From positions 62,001 to 126,000 of the forward strand of contig JAGMBO010000031.1 of assembly GCA_023129715.1 (NCBI GenBank): a stretch of 64,000 nucleotides of DNA. The letters are read 5' to 3'. How positions within the stretch are numbered: the first letter of the stretch is position 1; every line of letters begins with the position of its first letter. The stretch is from Candidatus Eiseniibacteriota bacterium. GTDB taxonomy: Bacteria > Eisenbacteria > RBG-16-71-46 > CAIMUX01 > WJJG01. A program made the translations under genes and the position numbers. Below, one piece after another: positions 44,104-52,563 of the stretch. Under the pieces are notes generated by a model that was given only the letters and a program-made list of their open reading frames with translations, was not told where the DNA came from and ran no database searches.

Positions 44104-44730
44104 CTAGTCGAGTGCGAACTCGAACGGAATCACCACCTGGCACCGCACCGGGGTTTGGCCCTGCATTGCCGGGCGGAAGAGACACGCGCGGGCCGCCTCG
44201 AGAGCGGCCGCCTCCAGCGCGGCGGTCGCGTTGCTGGCCACGATCCGCGCAGCGATGACCTTTCCCGTCTCGTCCACGGTGGCGAGCACCTCGACGATCC
44301 CCTCCGCACCCATGGCTGCGGCCAAGGCGGGGTACTCCGGAGTGGCGCAGTAGACCAGCACCGGATCACCCTGCGGCAGCGGGTCGATCACATCGGGGAC
44401 CTTGATCGCCGGCGCGATCCAGGCATCGAAGCCCCCGACCAACGGTAGGGTCACCCCGGGATCGGCGAACGGATCGACCACGAAGTCGGGATAGATCTCG
44501 GGGCGGATGACGGCCCGTGGAGCGGGGGGGACATGGATCGCTGGAGGAGGCAGCATCTTAATCGGCATGCGATCCGGGGGCAGCTCCCATGGGCTGGGGA
44601 TATAGGGCGGAGCGAATACAGCTCCCAACCCGAAGATCAGCAGTGCCACAAGCGCGGCCCCACCGAGGCACACTCGGTGCTGCCGCTTGAACATCTCGTG
44701 CGCGGAATCCGACCAGTCCGGGGACCACAT
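44104..44730 (-). CDS. TonB-family C-terminal domain protein
   Basis: 208 residues with a TonB layout. A short cytoplasmic N-terminus and one TM (CLGGAALVALLIFGLGAVFA, about 21-40) are followed by a Pro-rich periplasmic span (PPPAIHVPPAPRAVI). The TonB C-terminal domain covers about 128-205: TPEYPALAAAMGAEGIVEVL, VDETGKVIAARIVASN, ARACLFRPAMQGQTPVRCQV. TonB proteins transmit proton-motive energy to outer-membrane receptors, but no ExbB/ExbD or receptor gene is near, so the partner is unknown. The start is set by AGGAGG six bases before the ATG. Confidence 0.88.
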   Translation of the reverse strand: MWSPDWSDSAHEMFKRQHRVCLGGAALVALLIFGLGAVFAPPYIPSPWELPPDRMPIKMLPPPAIHVPPAPRAVIRPEIYPDFVVDPFADPGVTLPLVGGFDAWIAPAIKVPDVIDPLPQGDPVLVYCATPEYPALAAAMGAEGIVEVLATVDETGKVIAARIVASNATAALEAAALEAARACLFRPAMQGQTPVRCQVVIPFEFALD

Positions 44731-44950
44731 GAGTCACCTCCTGCGCGCGGGATGTCCTGCATCGGGCGCGCGGTGTTGCGCCCGTACGCCATCAGTATAG
44801 GCTGATCGCGGGAGGCGGAATCCACTGCCCGGCAGATTCATGCAGGTCCGGATTCCGGGACGCACCCCCGGGGAGGTTTTCCGCCGATCAGCCCCGGCGA
44901 TTCCCTGAGTGCGCTTGTGTCGAGAGTCCGCCACAGTGGCGCGGATCCAG

Positions 44951-45817
44951 CTACTTCACCGCCACCAGATAGGAGACATGCGCCGGAGAGTTGTCCCCCC
45001 GGCGTGAGGGGCGATAGATCCCGTTGCCTTCCCCCGTCTTTCGCTCGGTGCCTTCCCAGTAGATGAGGAAGTCGGCGAAACCCGCCTCGCGAGCGATGTC
45101 CTCCAGCTCGGGGATCTGCCAGAGCCGCCAGTCGTAGGAAAACGCCCGCCGGAGCGCGCTGCCGTCGGGGAATTCGAAGTGGATGTAGCACTTCGTCTCA
45201 TGCGTGATCGGGTTGAACGCGTCCTGGTCCCAGACGTAGGTGAAGTCGGGGTAATCGGTCCGTTCTTCGCGTAGCTCCATCGCCTCGGGCCCGCCGTAGA
45301 GGTCGAGATAGAAAATGCCGTCGGGGGCGAGGCCCGCGCGCACGAGCTTGAAGTAATCACGCAGCATGCCGCGGTCCTTGAATGCGAGATAGGAGAAGTT
45401 GAAGGCGGCGATCACATCGCTCTTGAACGGCACGCGGTCACGGACGTCGGCTCGGATCAGCTCGACCTTGGCGGCGCGCTTGCCGAGCGGCACGAGATGG
45501 TGCCGGATGCCCCAGTTGAGTGTGCGCTCGTCGAGATCGATTCCATAGGCGCGGCGATCGACGCCCCGGCGCACCCAGTCGGCGCACAGCGCGGCGGTGC
45601 CGCAGAAGTCTTCGCGCAGTGTCTGGGGCGCCCGGCGGCGCAGGCGGCGGAAGGTGCGCTGGATGAAGTCGGTGTCGGCCGGCGGGTTCTGAACCGCCCG
45701 CTCGTAGTAGACGTGGCGGTCGGCCTGTTGGGCCGTCGTCCGCCGGGCGGAGCGCCCGCGGTGGCGCCCGCCGGATGCTTGCCGAGTCGTGGCCTTCCGG
45801 CCTTTCTTCTGCTGCAT
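44951..45817 (-). CDS. SAM-dependent class I methyltransferase
   Basis: 288 residues. A basic, low-complexity N-terminus (QQKKGRKATTRQASGGRHRG) precedes the fold. TLREDFCGTAALCADWVRRG stands at motif I (degenerate glycine loop), AYGIDLDERTLNWG is the acidic loop, and DVIAAFNFSYLAFKDRGML with GIFYLDLYGGPEAMEL carries motifs II and III. The C-terminal part has TDYPDFTYVWDQD. The substrate is unknown. ATG 45817 has GGAG seven bases upstream; the open frame continues far upstream antisense to the FapA gene, which I reject. It is divergent from the FapA-like gene. Confidence 0.82.
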   Translation of the reverse strand: MQQKKGRKATTRQASGGRHRGRSARRTTAQQADRHVYYERAVQNPPADTDFIQRTFRRLRRRAPQTLREDFCGTAALCADWVRRGVDRRAYGIDLDERTLNWGIRHHLVPLGKRAAKVELIRADVRDRVPFKSDVIAAFNFSYLAFKDRGMLRDYFKLVRAGLAPDGIFYLDLYGGPEAMELREERTDYPDFTYVWDQDAFNPITHETKCYIHFEFPDGSALRRAFSYDWRLWQIPELEDIAREAGFADFLIYWEGTERKTGEGNGIYRPSRRGDNSPAHVSYLVAVK

Positions 45818-46120
45818 GTGTTTTCTCCGCAATAGGTTGCGGGCCCAGGCCCTTGGCGGGAAAGTCCCGAATCCGGGACGATAGAGGGCGCCCCGCGGCC
45901 AGTCAAGGCCCGCCTCGGGGGTGGGATCCGCCATCGGCGCGCCACAGCCACTCGCCGGCCGATGGGTAGCCACAAAGACGTGAGAAAGGCCTCCGGAATG
46001 CCGATAGGCCGAATGTGGGCATTCCCGGGGAGTTGCACTGGATAGCGTCCCGCCGCTTACCCCCCGCGGGCTGCCCGGAAGACGAGTATCAAGGCAGTCC
46101 GGGCATACCGGAGGGAGCGC
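45818..46120. other. Divergent spacer with inverted repeat
   Basis: About 300 bases between the methyltransferase and FapA-like genes. It contains the 8-bp inverted repeat GGAATGCC (45995-46002) / GGCATTCC (46018-46025), separated by 15 bases, which could be a regulator site or leader hairpin. No clear promoter hexamers were assigned. Confidence 0.4.
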
Positions 46121-47551
46121 ATGCCGCGGCCTTTTCGGCCCGACAAGCAGGTGGAAAGCAAGGAGGCAGCCGGCCGGATCGTTGTTGAGACCGACCGGTT
46201 GTTCATCCACGCTGCATTGAGCCTCTTCCCCAACGAGAGCGGAGAACGCTTCTCGATGGAAGGGGTGTTGGCGCTGCTCAAGGAGCTCGGGGTCACCCGC
46301 GGCATCGACGCCTACGAGATCCAGGCGCTGGTCGATCGCGTGGCCGAGAGCGGCCGCCCCGTCGAGCGCGAGATCATCGCCGCCGGCCGTGAGCCGATTC
46401 CCGGCGAGGACGCCTATGTCGAGTTCCCCCCCCTGCAGCGGCGCGAGGCGCAAGAGACTGACCCGGAAGACCCGGTCGAGCTGAGCAAGCGCCGGATCAT
46501 CAACATCAAAGCCGACCAGGTCGTCGCGCTCTATCATCCGCTCACCGACGGAGTCGCCGGTGTCAATCTGCGCGGCGAGTATCTCTCCGCCGAGCCGGGA
46601 ATGGATGCCACGCCGGGCGCCGAGCGCAACTTGCGCCGTGAGGACGATCGGATCTACTCGGAGATCGACGGACGCCTGGTGATCGAGAGACGGCAGATCT
46701 ACGTCGACGAGCAGGTCACCATCGATGATGACCTGACAGTGCTCTACGGCGACATCGACTTCGTCGGCAACATCATCGTGTGGGGCAACATCGAATCCGG
46801 CGTGACCATTCGATGCCTGAAGAACATCAGCGTGGGCGGATCGATCTACGGCAGTAGCATCCACTGTGAAGGCGATCTGAAAGTCGCCAACGGTATCGTG
46901 GGTTCGGACGAGACCGCCATCATGGTGAAGGGAGATCTCGAGGCGACCTTTGTCGAGAATGCCGACCTGCGCGTATGGGGCGATTGCCGTATCCGTGACA
47001 GCCTGGTCAGTTCGAGTGTGCTCTGTTCGGGCAAGCTCGAGATGACCGGATGCGGCCACATGGTCAGTGGACAGGTCAGCGCCAAGGAAGGCTTCTTCGC
47101 CACGACCGTCGGGATTCCGGTAGGGACGAACGCGAAGATCTCCGTCGGCACCGACGCGTTGGCGATCGTACGGATCGCCGAACTGGGCAAGGAGATCGAG
47201 GCGGCCCAGGAGCGCGCCGAGAAGATCATCGAGATCGAGCGTCAAGTGGGGCCCAACACGCCCGGATACAAAGATCTGTTGTCACAGAAGCGTGCAGAGA
47301 TCGACCGGTTGCTCGAACTACTCGCCGAGGTTCAGAAGGCGACCCTGGGCATGCAGAACGAGCGCGCCTGGTTGGTACAGCGTCCCAAGCGGAACTACGA
47401 TGCGGTCGCTAGTGTGCGCAGGAAGACGCACGAGGACACGGTGATCGAGTTCCCGCTCGGGAGGCTCGTCGTGCGTCCGGCGGCCACCGCCGGACGATTC
47501 ACCTACGACTCCGAGATGGATCGCGTCGCGATCCTGCCCCTGGCTGCCTAG
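46121..47551 (+). CDS. FapA-family (DUF342) polymer-forming protein
   Basis: 476 residues. The N-terminal third is helical. Then come INIKADQVVALYHPLTDGVA and a long right-handed beta-helix (about 195-330) of short repeats, such as VLYGDIDFVGNIIVWGNIES, ISVGGSIYGSSIHCEGDLKV and VWGDCRIRDSLVSSSVLCSG, typical of FapA. A coiled coil (LGKEIEAAQERAEKIIEIER) and a short beta domain end the protein. FapA proteins have been linked to flagellar or surface-polymer assembly, but no motility gene is near. The start is given by GGAGG six bases before ATG 46121. A tandem repeat follows about 56 bases after the stop. Confidence 0.88.
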   Translation: MPRPFRPDKQVESKEAAGRIVVETDRLFIHAALSLFPNESGERFSMEGVLALLKELGVTRGIDAYEIQALVDRVAESGRPVEREIIAAGREPIPGEDAYVEFPPLQRREAQETDPEDPVELSKRRIINIKADQVVALYHPLTDGVAGVNLRGEYLSAEPGMDATPGAERNLRREDDRIYSEIDGRLVIERRQIYVDEQVTIDDDLTVLYGDIDFVGNIIVWGNIESGVTIRCLKNISVGGSIYGSSIHCEGDLKVANGIVGSDETAIMVKGDLEATFVENADLRVWGDCRIRDSLVSSSVLCSGKLEMTGCGHMVSGQVSAKEGFFATTVGIPVGTNAKISVGTDALAIVRIAELGKEIEAAQERAEKIIEIERQVGPNTPGYKDLLSQKRAEIDRLLELLAEVQKATLGMQNERAWLVQRPKRNYDAVASVRRKTHEDTVIEFPLGRLVVRPAATAGRFTYDSEMDRVAILPLAA

Positions 47552-47607
47552 CTGCCCCTAGCCTGACTTCTGCCACGGACTGCTAGCTGCCGGACACCCC
47601 TTCTGAA

Positions 47608-47715
47608 TCACTCCGCAACGGCGGCTCACTCCGCAACGACAGTTTACTCCAGAACGACGGCTCACTCCGCGACGACAGTTCACTCCACAACGACGGCTCA
47701 TTCCGCGATGACGAC
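47608..47715. repeat. 18-bp tandem repeat, six copies, carrying a gene's stop codon
   Basis: Six 18-base units from 47608 to 47715, consensus TCACTCCGCAACGACGGC with alternation between GGC and AGT endings. The rightmost unit (47698-47715) is the coding end of the metallo-hydrolase gene: read on the minus strand it is GTCGTCATCGCGGAATGA (V V I A E stop). The other five units repeat that coding end, each with its own in-frame stop (TGA or TAA). Confidence 0.9.
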
Positions 47716-48516
47716 GATCTCCGACGGTGTGTGACGGGGCGCTGCGATCAGCGCGAGGTCATCCCCGCCGCTATTCGGACCGAGCGCTGCACGCACGGTC
47801 TCGAGGGCGAGCGCGGGTCTGTTGCGGTCTTCGCTCAAGTGGCCGAGCATGACTGCTCCGGGAGGGCGCCGGCTCGACTGGAGCGCGTATTGCAGTAGCT
47901 GTGCGGCGGCGGGATTCGAGAGATGATAGAGGGAGGCGGGATTGAAGTAGAGGCGCAGCAGCTCGAGATCGTGGTTCGACTCCAGGTAGATGAAATCGCA
48001 GTTGTGGATGTGGGGGGCGATCGCCTGGGGATCGTTGAAGTCATTGGCGACCAGCAGGCGGTGAGAGCCACAGCGGATCACGAAGGCATGGGTGGTGACC
48101 TCGGGCGCGTGCGGCACGGGGACCGGCTTGATGGTGAACATGCCGATGGAGAAGGCGGCCGTGCCGAAGCGCCGCAGGAGGAAGCTGCTGGGATCGACAC
48201 GCGCAGGAAGGCGGTAGGGATTGAGGTAGCGGGAGGTGACCTCCATGGACGTGCGCTGGTGGAGATAAACGGGAATCTCCAAATCCGCCATGACCCGCAG
48301 GGCCGAGTAGTTGATGTGGTCTCCGTGCGCGTGGGTGACGATCAGAGCATCGATTGGTTTCCCGAGTCCGACCTCCTCCTCCAGGGCTTGACGGCAGCCA
48401 CGCTGTGAGCGGATCCCGCAGTCGATCAACAGGCGCGTGCGCCGACGGCCGATCCGGCCTTCGAGCAAGAGCAGGTTCCCGCTGCTGCCGCTCCTGAAGC
48501 TGCGAAAGGTGAGCAT
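47698..48516 (-). CDS. MBL-fold metallo-hydrolase (YycJ/WalJ type)
   Basis: 272 residues. It starts MLTFRSFRSGSSGNLLLLEG, the classic YycJ/VicX beginning (SGSSGN). The metal motif ALIVTHAHGDHINY is HxHxDH, RLLVANDF gives the bridging Asp region, and LGHLSEDRN carries a late His. The HNCDFIYLESNHDLELL stretch is family-typical. The enzymes are exonuclease-like phosphoesterases. ATG 48516 was chosen by family start; its Shine-Dalgarno is weak, and 19 further codons upstream are open. The stop codon lies in the last unit of an 18-bp tandem array. Confidence 0.87.
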   Translation of the reverse strand: MLTFRSFRSGSSGNLLLLEGRIGRRRTRLLIDCGIRSQRGCRQALEEEVGLGKPIDALIVTHAHGDHINYSALRVMADLEIPVYLHQRTSMEVTSRYLNPYRLPARVDPSSFLLRRFGTAAFSIGMFTIKPVPVPHAPEVTTHAFVIRCGSHRLLVANDFNDPQAIAPHIHNCDFIYLESNHDLELLRLYFNPASLYHLSNPAAAQLLQYALQSSRRPPGAVMLGHLSEDRNRPALALETVRAALGPNSGGDDLALIAAPRHTPSEIVVIAE

Positions 48517-48784
48517 GTGATCTGTGTCCGCCCTTCGGGAAGTCCGTGACCCCGCGCTGCCGGAGAGGGGCACGCGGGCCGCCTTGAGTGCAACCGATGA
48601 TCTCCCAGGATGCTAGACCACCCGGGAAGGCCTTGTAAACCAGGGTTCGGGTGAGGTCTAATAGGCGTTCCGGCGTCCGGGTTCCCCGGGAATGAAGCGG
48701 GAAAGCCGTCACGCGTCGCCGCGGGCCTCTCGACTCCATGCGGAACCAGTCCCCGCCGGGGGTCCCTTGCACCAAGGAGGCAGG

Positions 48785-49582
48785 ATGGCGTACCCCAGAC
48801 CGCTGCGGGTCTCACGTGGTTGGTCATTGCTTCTCGCCGCCGTACTGGTTCTGGCCGGCTGTGCCGGCTCCCAGCAAGCGTCGGAAACCACCCGAGAAAT
48901 CACGCTCAAGGCGACCGCCTCGCAGACCCGGATCACCGACGCGCTCGCCGAGGATCCGCAGGTCGAAGAACTCGTCGCGCCCTACCGCGAGACGATGCAG
49001 GCGACGATGGGCGAGCCGCTGGCCGTCTCCCCGCAGCCGATGGAGACCGATCATCCGGAGGGCCTGCTCGGGGCCTTGATCGCCGATTTCGTTCTGGAGC
49101 GCGCCCGCGCGGAGAGCCGGGAGAGAGTGGATGCCTGCGTGATCAACAACGGCGGCCTGCGGATTCCCTGGCCAAAGGGTGTGATCACCTTGCGGCTGGT
49201 CTACGAAGTCATGCCGTTCGACAACGAGATCGTCCTGCTCCGCCTCGATGCAGACCAGATGCGCGCCTTGGCCGCGGAGATCGGCGCCCGCCGCGGCGAA
49301 CCGATCAGCGGTTTCGGATTCGCGATTTCGGGGAGTGAGGTCGTGGATGTGCAAGTTGGGGGCAAACCGGTCGAGGCCCGGGACTACTGGGTGGCGACCA
49401 GCGACTACTTAGCCGGCGGCGGTGGCGGGATGTCGACCCTCTGGGAGCCGCGCGAGATCCGCCGCACGGGGGTCTTGGTCCGCGATGCGATTGCCGACGC
49501 CCTGCGCGGCCACGGGCAGGTGGGGGGCGGCGAGCTGGGCGAGATCCCGCTTCCCGCGATGGGACGGATCCGCGAGCGATAG
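48785..49582 (+). CDS. 5'-nucleotidase C-terminal domain lipoprotein (split enzyme part)
   Basis: 265 residues. A lipobox (VLVLAGC, Cys26) predicts a lipid anchor. The body is the C-terminal substrate-binding domain of UshA-type 5'-nucleotidases: PEGLLGALIADFVLERARAE, CVINNGGLRIPWPKGVITLR, VYEVMPFDNEIVLLRLDADQ and SDYLAGGGGGMSTLW (nucleobase-stacking region). The metallophosphatase half is encoded by the next gene, 11 bases downstream. AAGGAGG precedes ATG 48785 by four bases. It acts at the membrane with its partner, on nucleotides or nucleotide-like substrates. Confidence 0.9.
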   Translation: MAYPRPLRVSRGWSLLLAAVLVLAGCAGSQQASETTREITLKATASQTRITDALAEDPQVEELVAPYRETMQATMGEPLAVSPQPMETDHPEGLLGALIADFVLERARAESRERVDACVINNGGLRIPWPKGVITLRLVYEVMPFDNEIVLLRLDADQMRALAAEIGARRGEPISGFGFAISGSEVVDVQVGGKPVEARDYWVATSDYLAGGGGGMSTLWEPREIRRTGVLVRDAIADALRGHGQVGGGELGEIPLPAMGRIRER

Positions 49583-49593
49583 GAGAGCGAGGA

Positions 49594-50577
49594 ATGACCA
49601 CGCGCAGGGGTTTTCTCAGACACGCGGGAGCGGGGTTGGCCTCGATTGGGCTAGGGAGTCTGGCAGGGGGGCTGGAGGGATGGTTCCAGGACGCCCTGGC
49701 CCGGCCCGGCGATTCCGATGAGCTGGTCATCACCGTGCTCCATACCAACGATGTCCATTCGCGGATCGATCCCTTCCCCGCGGATGGCGGCCGCAACGCC
49801 GGCCTGGCAGGAGCCGCGCGCCGCGCAAGCCTGATCGACCGAATCCGCGCGGAGAACCCGCGGACGCTGCTGCTCGACGCCGGGGACGTCTTTCAGGGGA
49901 CCCCCTACTTCAACCTCTTCAAGGGGGAGGTCGATTTCAAGGTCATGTCGGCGCTGGGATACGATGCAATGACGGTCGGCAATCACGATTTCGACGCCGG
50001 TATCGACGGCCTGCAGGCTGCCTTGAAGTACGCGGACTTCGAGTTGGTCAGCGCAAACTACGACTTCTCCCAGACGCCGCTCGCTGATCGCATCAAGCCC
50101 TTTATCACCCGCACCTTCGATGACGTCAGGATTGGTATCTTCGGTCTCGGTGTTGGTCTCGAAGGCCTCGTCGCGCCCGCCCTGCGCCGGGGTGTGATCT
50201 ACCGCGAGCCCTATCCGGTGGCCGCGGAGATGGTGCGCCGCCTCCGCGAGCAAGAGGCGTGCGATCTGGTCATCTGCCTCTCCCACATGGGCAACCAGGG
50301 ATACCACGGAGAGCCGGGGGAGCAGGAACTCGCCCGCGAGGTCACCGGGATTGATCTCATCATCGGGGGCCACAGCCACACGTTCATGGAGGAACCGAGC
50401 CGCGTGCATCACGGCGACCGCGAGACCCTCGTCTTCCAGGTCGGCTGGGGGGGCATCAACCTCGGCCGCGTCGACTTCCACGTCCGCCGCGGAGCCGTGA
50501 TTCGCAGCCAGGCAGCGGCGCTGCGCGTGGGGCGAGCGGCGCGTCGCCATGCAGTCGACGCGCTCAAGATGAGCTGA
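49594..50577 (+). CDS. 5'-nucleotidase metallophosphatase domain, Tat-exported (split enzyme part)
   Basis: 327 residues. The N-terminus has a twin-arginine signal (TTRRGFLRHAG, then LASIGLGSLAGG). Metal motifs are VLHTNDVHSRIDP, LLLDAGDVFQGTPYFNLF, MTVGNHDFDAG, LSHMGNQGYHG and IIGGHSHTFMEEP, all as in UshA/CpdB N-terminal domains. The enzyme is complete in metal ligands, but the C-terminal nucleotide-binding domain is missing because it is the product of the preceding lipoprotein gene. The operon order (C-half first, lipoprotein; then N-half, Tat substrate) implies folding in the cytoplasm and assembly at the membrane. Confidence 0.92.
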   Translation: MTTRRGFLRHAGAGLASIGLGSLAGGLEGWFQDALARPGDSDELVITVLHTNDVHSRIDPFPADGGRNAGLAGAARRASLIDRIRAENPRTLLLDAGDVFQGTPYFNLFKGEVDFKVMSALGYDAMTVGNHDFDAGIDGLQAALKYADFELVSANYDFSQTPLADRIKPFITRTFDDVRIGIFGLGVGLEGLVAPALRRGVIYREPYPVAAEMVRRLREQEACDLVICLSHMGNQGYHGEPGEQELAREVTGIDLIIGGHSHTFMEEPSRVHHGDRETLVFQVGWGGINLGRVDFHVRRGAVIRSQAAALRVGRAARRHAVDALKMS

Positions 50578-50685
50578 AGAAACAATCGCCCGGTGGGGGA
50601 ATTCCATCGGGTGTGTTGTTGCCCGACAATCCAGTAGGCTGTGGCTGGACAATCCGCACGCTTCCAGGCACCGGGTAGAGAGCCG

Positions 50686-52485
50686 ATGTGGTACGAGCCC
50701 GACGAGCAGGCCCTCGATGACGAACCACGCACGCGGCATCTGCCCTTGCGGGAGATGCTCGGGCGGATCGTGCCTCTCTTCCGGCCCCATCGGGGAGCCG
50801 TCGCCCTCGCGTCCCTCTTGCTGTTGATCGCCGTTGCCGCCGAGCTCGGCGGGCCGCTGATCGTCCGGCATCTGCTGGACGTCGACATTCCCTCGGGCGA
50901 TGCCACCGGCGTGCTCATCCGGGCACTCGCTTACGTGGTGCTCTTCGCGGTGGGGATGGGTGCCGCCTACCTTCAGGTCGTCCTGATCGCCAAGGCGGGG
51001 CTGAAGATCGTCACCGCCCTGCGCGAGCAAGTCTTCGCCCACCTGATGACCCTCTCGCTCGCCTACTTCGACAAGAACCCGCCGGGGAGCTTGATGGCGC
51101 GCGTCGAGAGCGATGTCGAGCGCTTGATGATGCTCTTCTCTGATGTCGCCCTAGCGCTCTTCCGCAACCTCATCCTCTTCGTCGGCACTTTCACGGTGAT
51201 GCTCGTCTTCAATCCGCGGGTCACCCTCGCGGTGCTCGCGCTGGTGGCCCCCCTGGTCGCCGGCACCTATTTCTTCCTGAAGTACATTCGTCGCGTCTCA
51301 CGCACGGTGAGACAACTCTATGCGCGGATTTCCGCCTTTCTGGTCGAGTATGTGCAGGGCATTCCGATCCTGCAGATCTTCGGCTACACGGAACAGGCCC
51401 AGCTCGGCCTGATGAATCGCAACAAGGAGAAGTACTCGAAGGAGGTGCGTCTCTACTTCGTCGAATATGCCTTCTGGGCCGCCTTTGCGTCGGCCGAGAT
51501 TGCGGCGGTGATGATCATCATCTATGTCGGCGCCCGCCAGGTGTTCGATGCGGCGATGACCATCGGCACGCTGGTGCTCTTCATCGAGTACACGCGGCGG
51601 CTCTTCTGGCCGCTGATCATGTTCTCCGAGCAGCTCGACTTCATTCAGCGGGCGTTTGCCTCGGCCGACCGCGTCTTCCAGGTACTCGACACGCCCTCAC
51701 GGACGCCTGAGCGTCCGGGGGCGAGCGCGGAGATTCCTGCCGATTGGCGCGAGATCGCCTTCGAGGATGTGAGCTTCGTCTACGACAGCGGTGTGAAGGC
51801 GGTTGACCGGGTGAGCTTTCGGGTCCAGCGCGGGGAGAAGATCGCTCTGGTGGGTCTCTCGGGGGGCGGCAAGACGACGATCACCAACTTGCTGCTGCGT
51901 TTCTACGAGCCGGCCGCAGGAAGGATCACGCTCGATGGGATCGATATCCGCGACTACCGGCAAAAGAGCTGGCGGGCGGAAATCGGGCTGGTCCTGCAGG
52001 ACATCCACCTCTTCCCCGGAAACCTAGGCGACAACTTGCGCGTCTTGCGCGACTCGATCGGGGACACCGCCCTCGACCGGGCGCTACACGTCGTGCAGGC
52101 CGATGAGATGTTGAGCCGACTACCAGACGGGTACGCCACCGAGCTCTCGGAGGGCGGGGCGAATCTTTCGATGGGCGAACGGCAACTGCTCTGCTTCGCC
52201 CGGGCGGTGGTTGAAGATCCCGACATCCTGGTTCTGGATGAGGCGACCTCTTCAGTCGATCCGGTTACCGAGGCGCGCCTGCAGCGGGCGCTCGATGCCC
52301 TGCTCAAGGGACGCACCTCGATCATCGTCGCCCACCGGCTGGCGACGATCACGCGCGCCGACCGGATCCTGGTCATGCACCAGGGGCAGCTTGCCGAGGA
52401 AGGGACCCACGCGGAACTCTATGGCCGCAAGGGCATCTACCGGGATCTCTTCGATCTGCAGTTCGCCTCGCAGATGGGGGCGTGA
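50686..52485 (+). CDS. ABC exporter half-transporter 1 (canonical Walker B, altered signature)
   Basis: 599 residues, a TM domain of six helices followed by an NBD. TM features include VALASLLLLIAVAAELGGPL and LVAPLVAGTYFFLKYIRR; the helix-loop VFAHLMTLSLAYFDKNPPGSLM is typical of type I exporters. NBD motifs are GLSGGGKTT, VLQDIHLFPGN (Q-loop), LSMGERQLL (signature, departs from LSGGQ), ILVLDEATSSVDP (catalytic Glu present) and IVAHRL. I start at ATG 50686; a GTG at 50641 is also possible. It forms a pair with the next gene; see finding on the degenerate site. Exported substrate unknown. Confidence 0.88.
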   Translation: MWYEPDEQALDDEPRTRHLPLREMLGRIVPLFRPHRGAVALASLLLLIAVAAELGGPLIVRHLLDVDIPSGDATGVLIRALAYVVLFAVGMGAAYLQVVLIAKAGLKIVTALREQVFAHLMTLSLAYFDKNPPGSLMARVESDVERLMMLFSDVALALFRNLILFVGTFTVMLVFNPRVTLAVLALVAPLVAGTYFFLKYIRRVSRTVRQLYARISAFLVEYVQGIPILQIFGYTEQAQLGLMNRNKEKYSKEVRLYFVEYAFWAAFASAEIAAVMIIIYVGARQVFDAAMTIGTLVLFIEYTRRLFWPLIMFSEQLDFIQRAFASADRVFQVLDTPSRTPERPGASAEIPADWREIAFEDVSFVYDSGVKAVDRVSFRVQRGEKIALVGLSGGGKTTITNLLLRFYEPAAGRITLDGIDIRDYRQKSWRAEIGLVLQDIHLFPGNLGDNLRVLRDSIGDTALDRALHVVQADEMLSRLPDGYATELSEGGANLSMGERQLLCFARAVVEDPDILVLDEATSSVDPVTEARLQRALDALLKGRTSIIVAHRLATITRADRILVMHQGQLAEEGTHAELYGRKGIYRDLFDLQFASQMGA

Positions 52486-52563
52486 GATCGGGCCGAGGGC
52501 GCCCCCGAGGTGGGAGGGAGCAGGCGAACTTACCGGGAAACACAGCGAGGGACTGGAGAGAAG

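Noticed and set aside
45818-47245. Long antisense frame extending the methyltransferase to 764 residues
   Set aside because: It runs opposite the FapA-like gene, which has a clear start and fold; the methyltransferase start with GGAG is at 45817.
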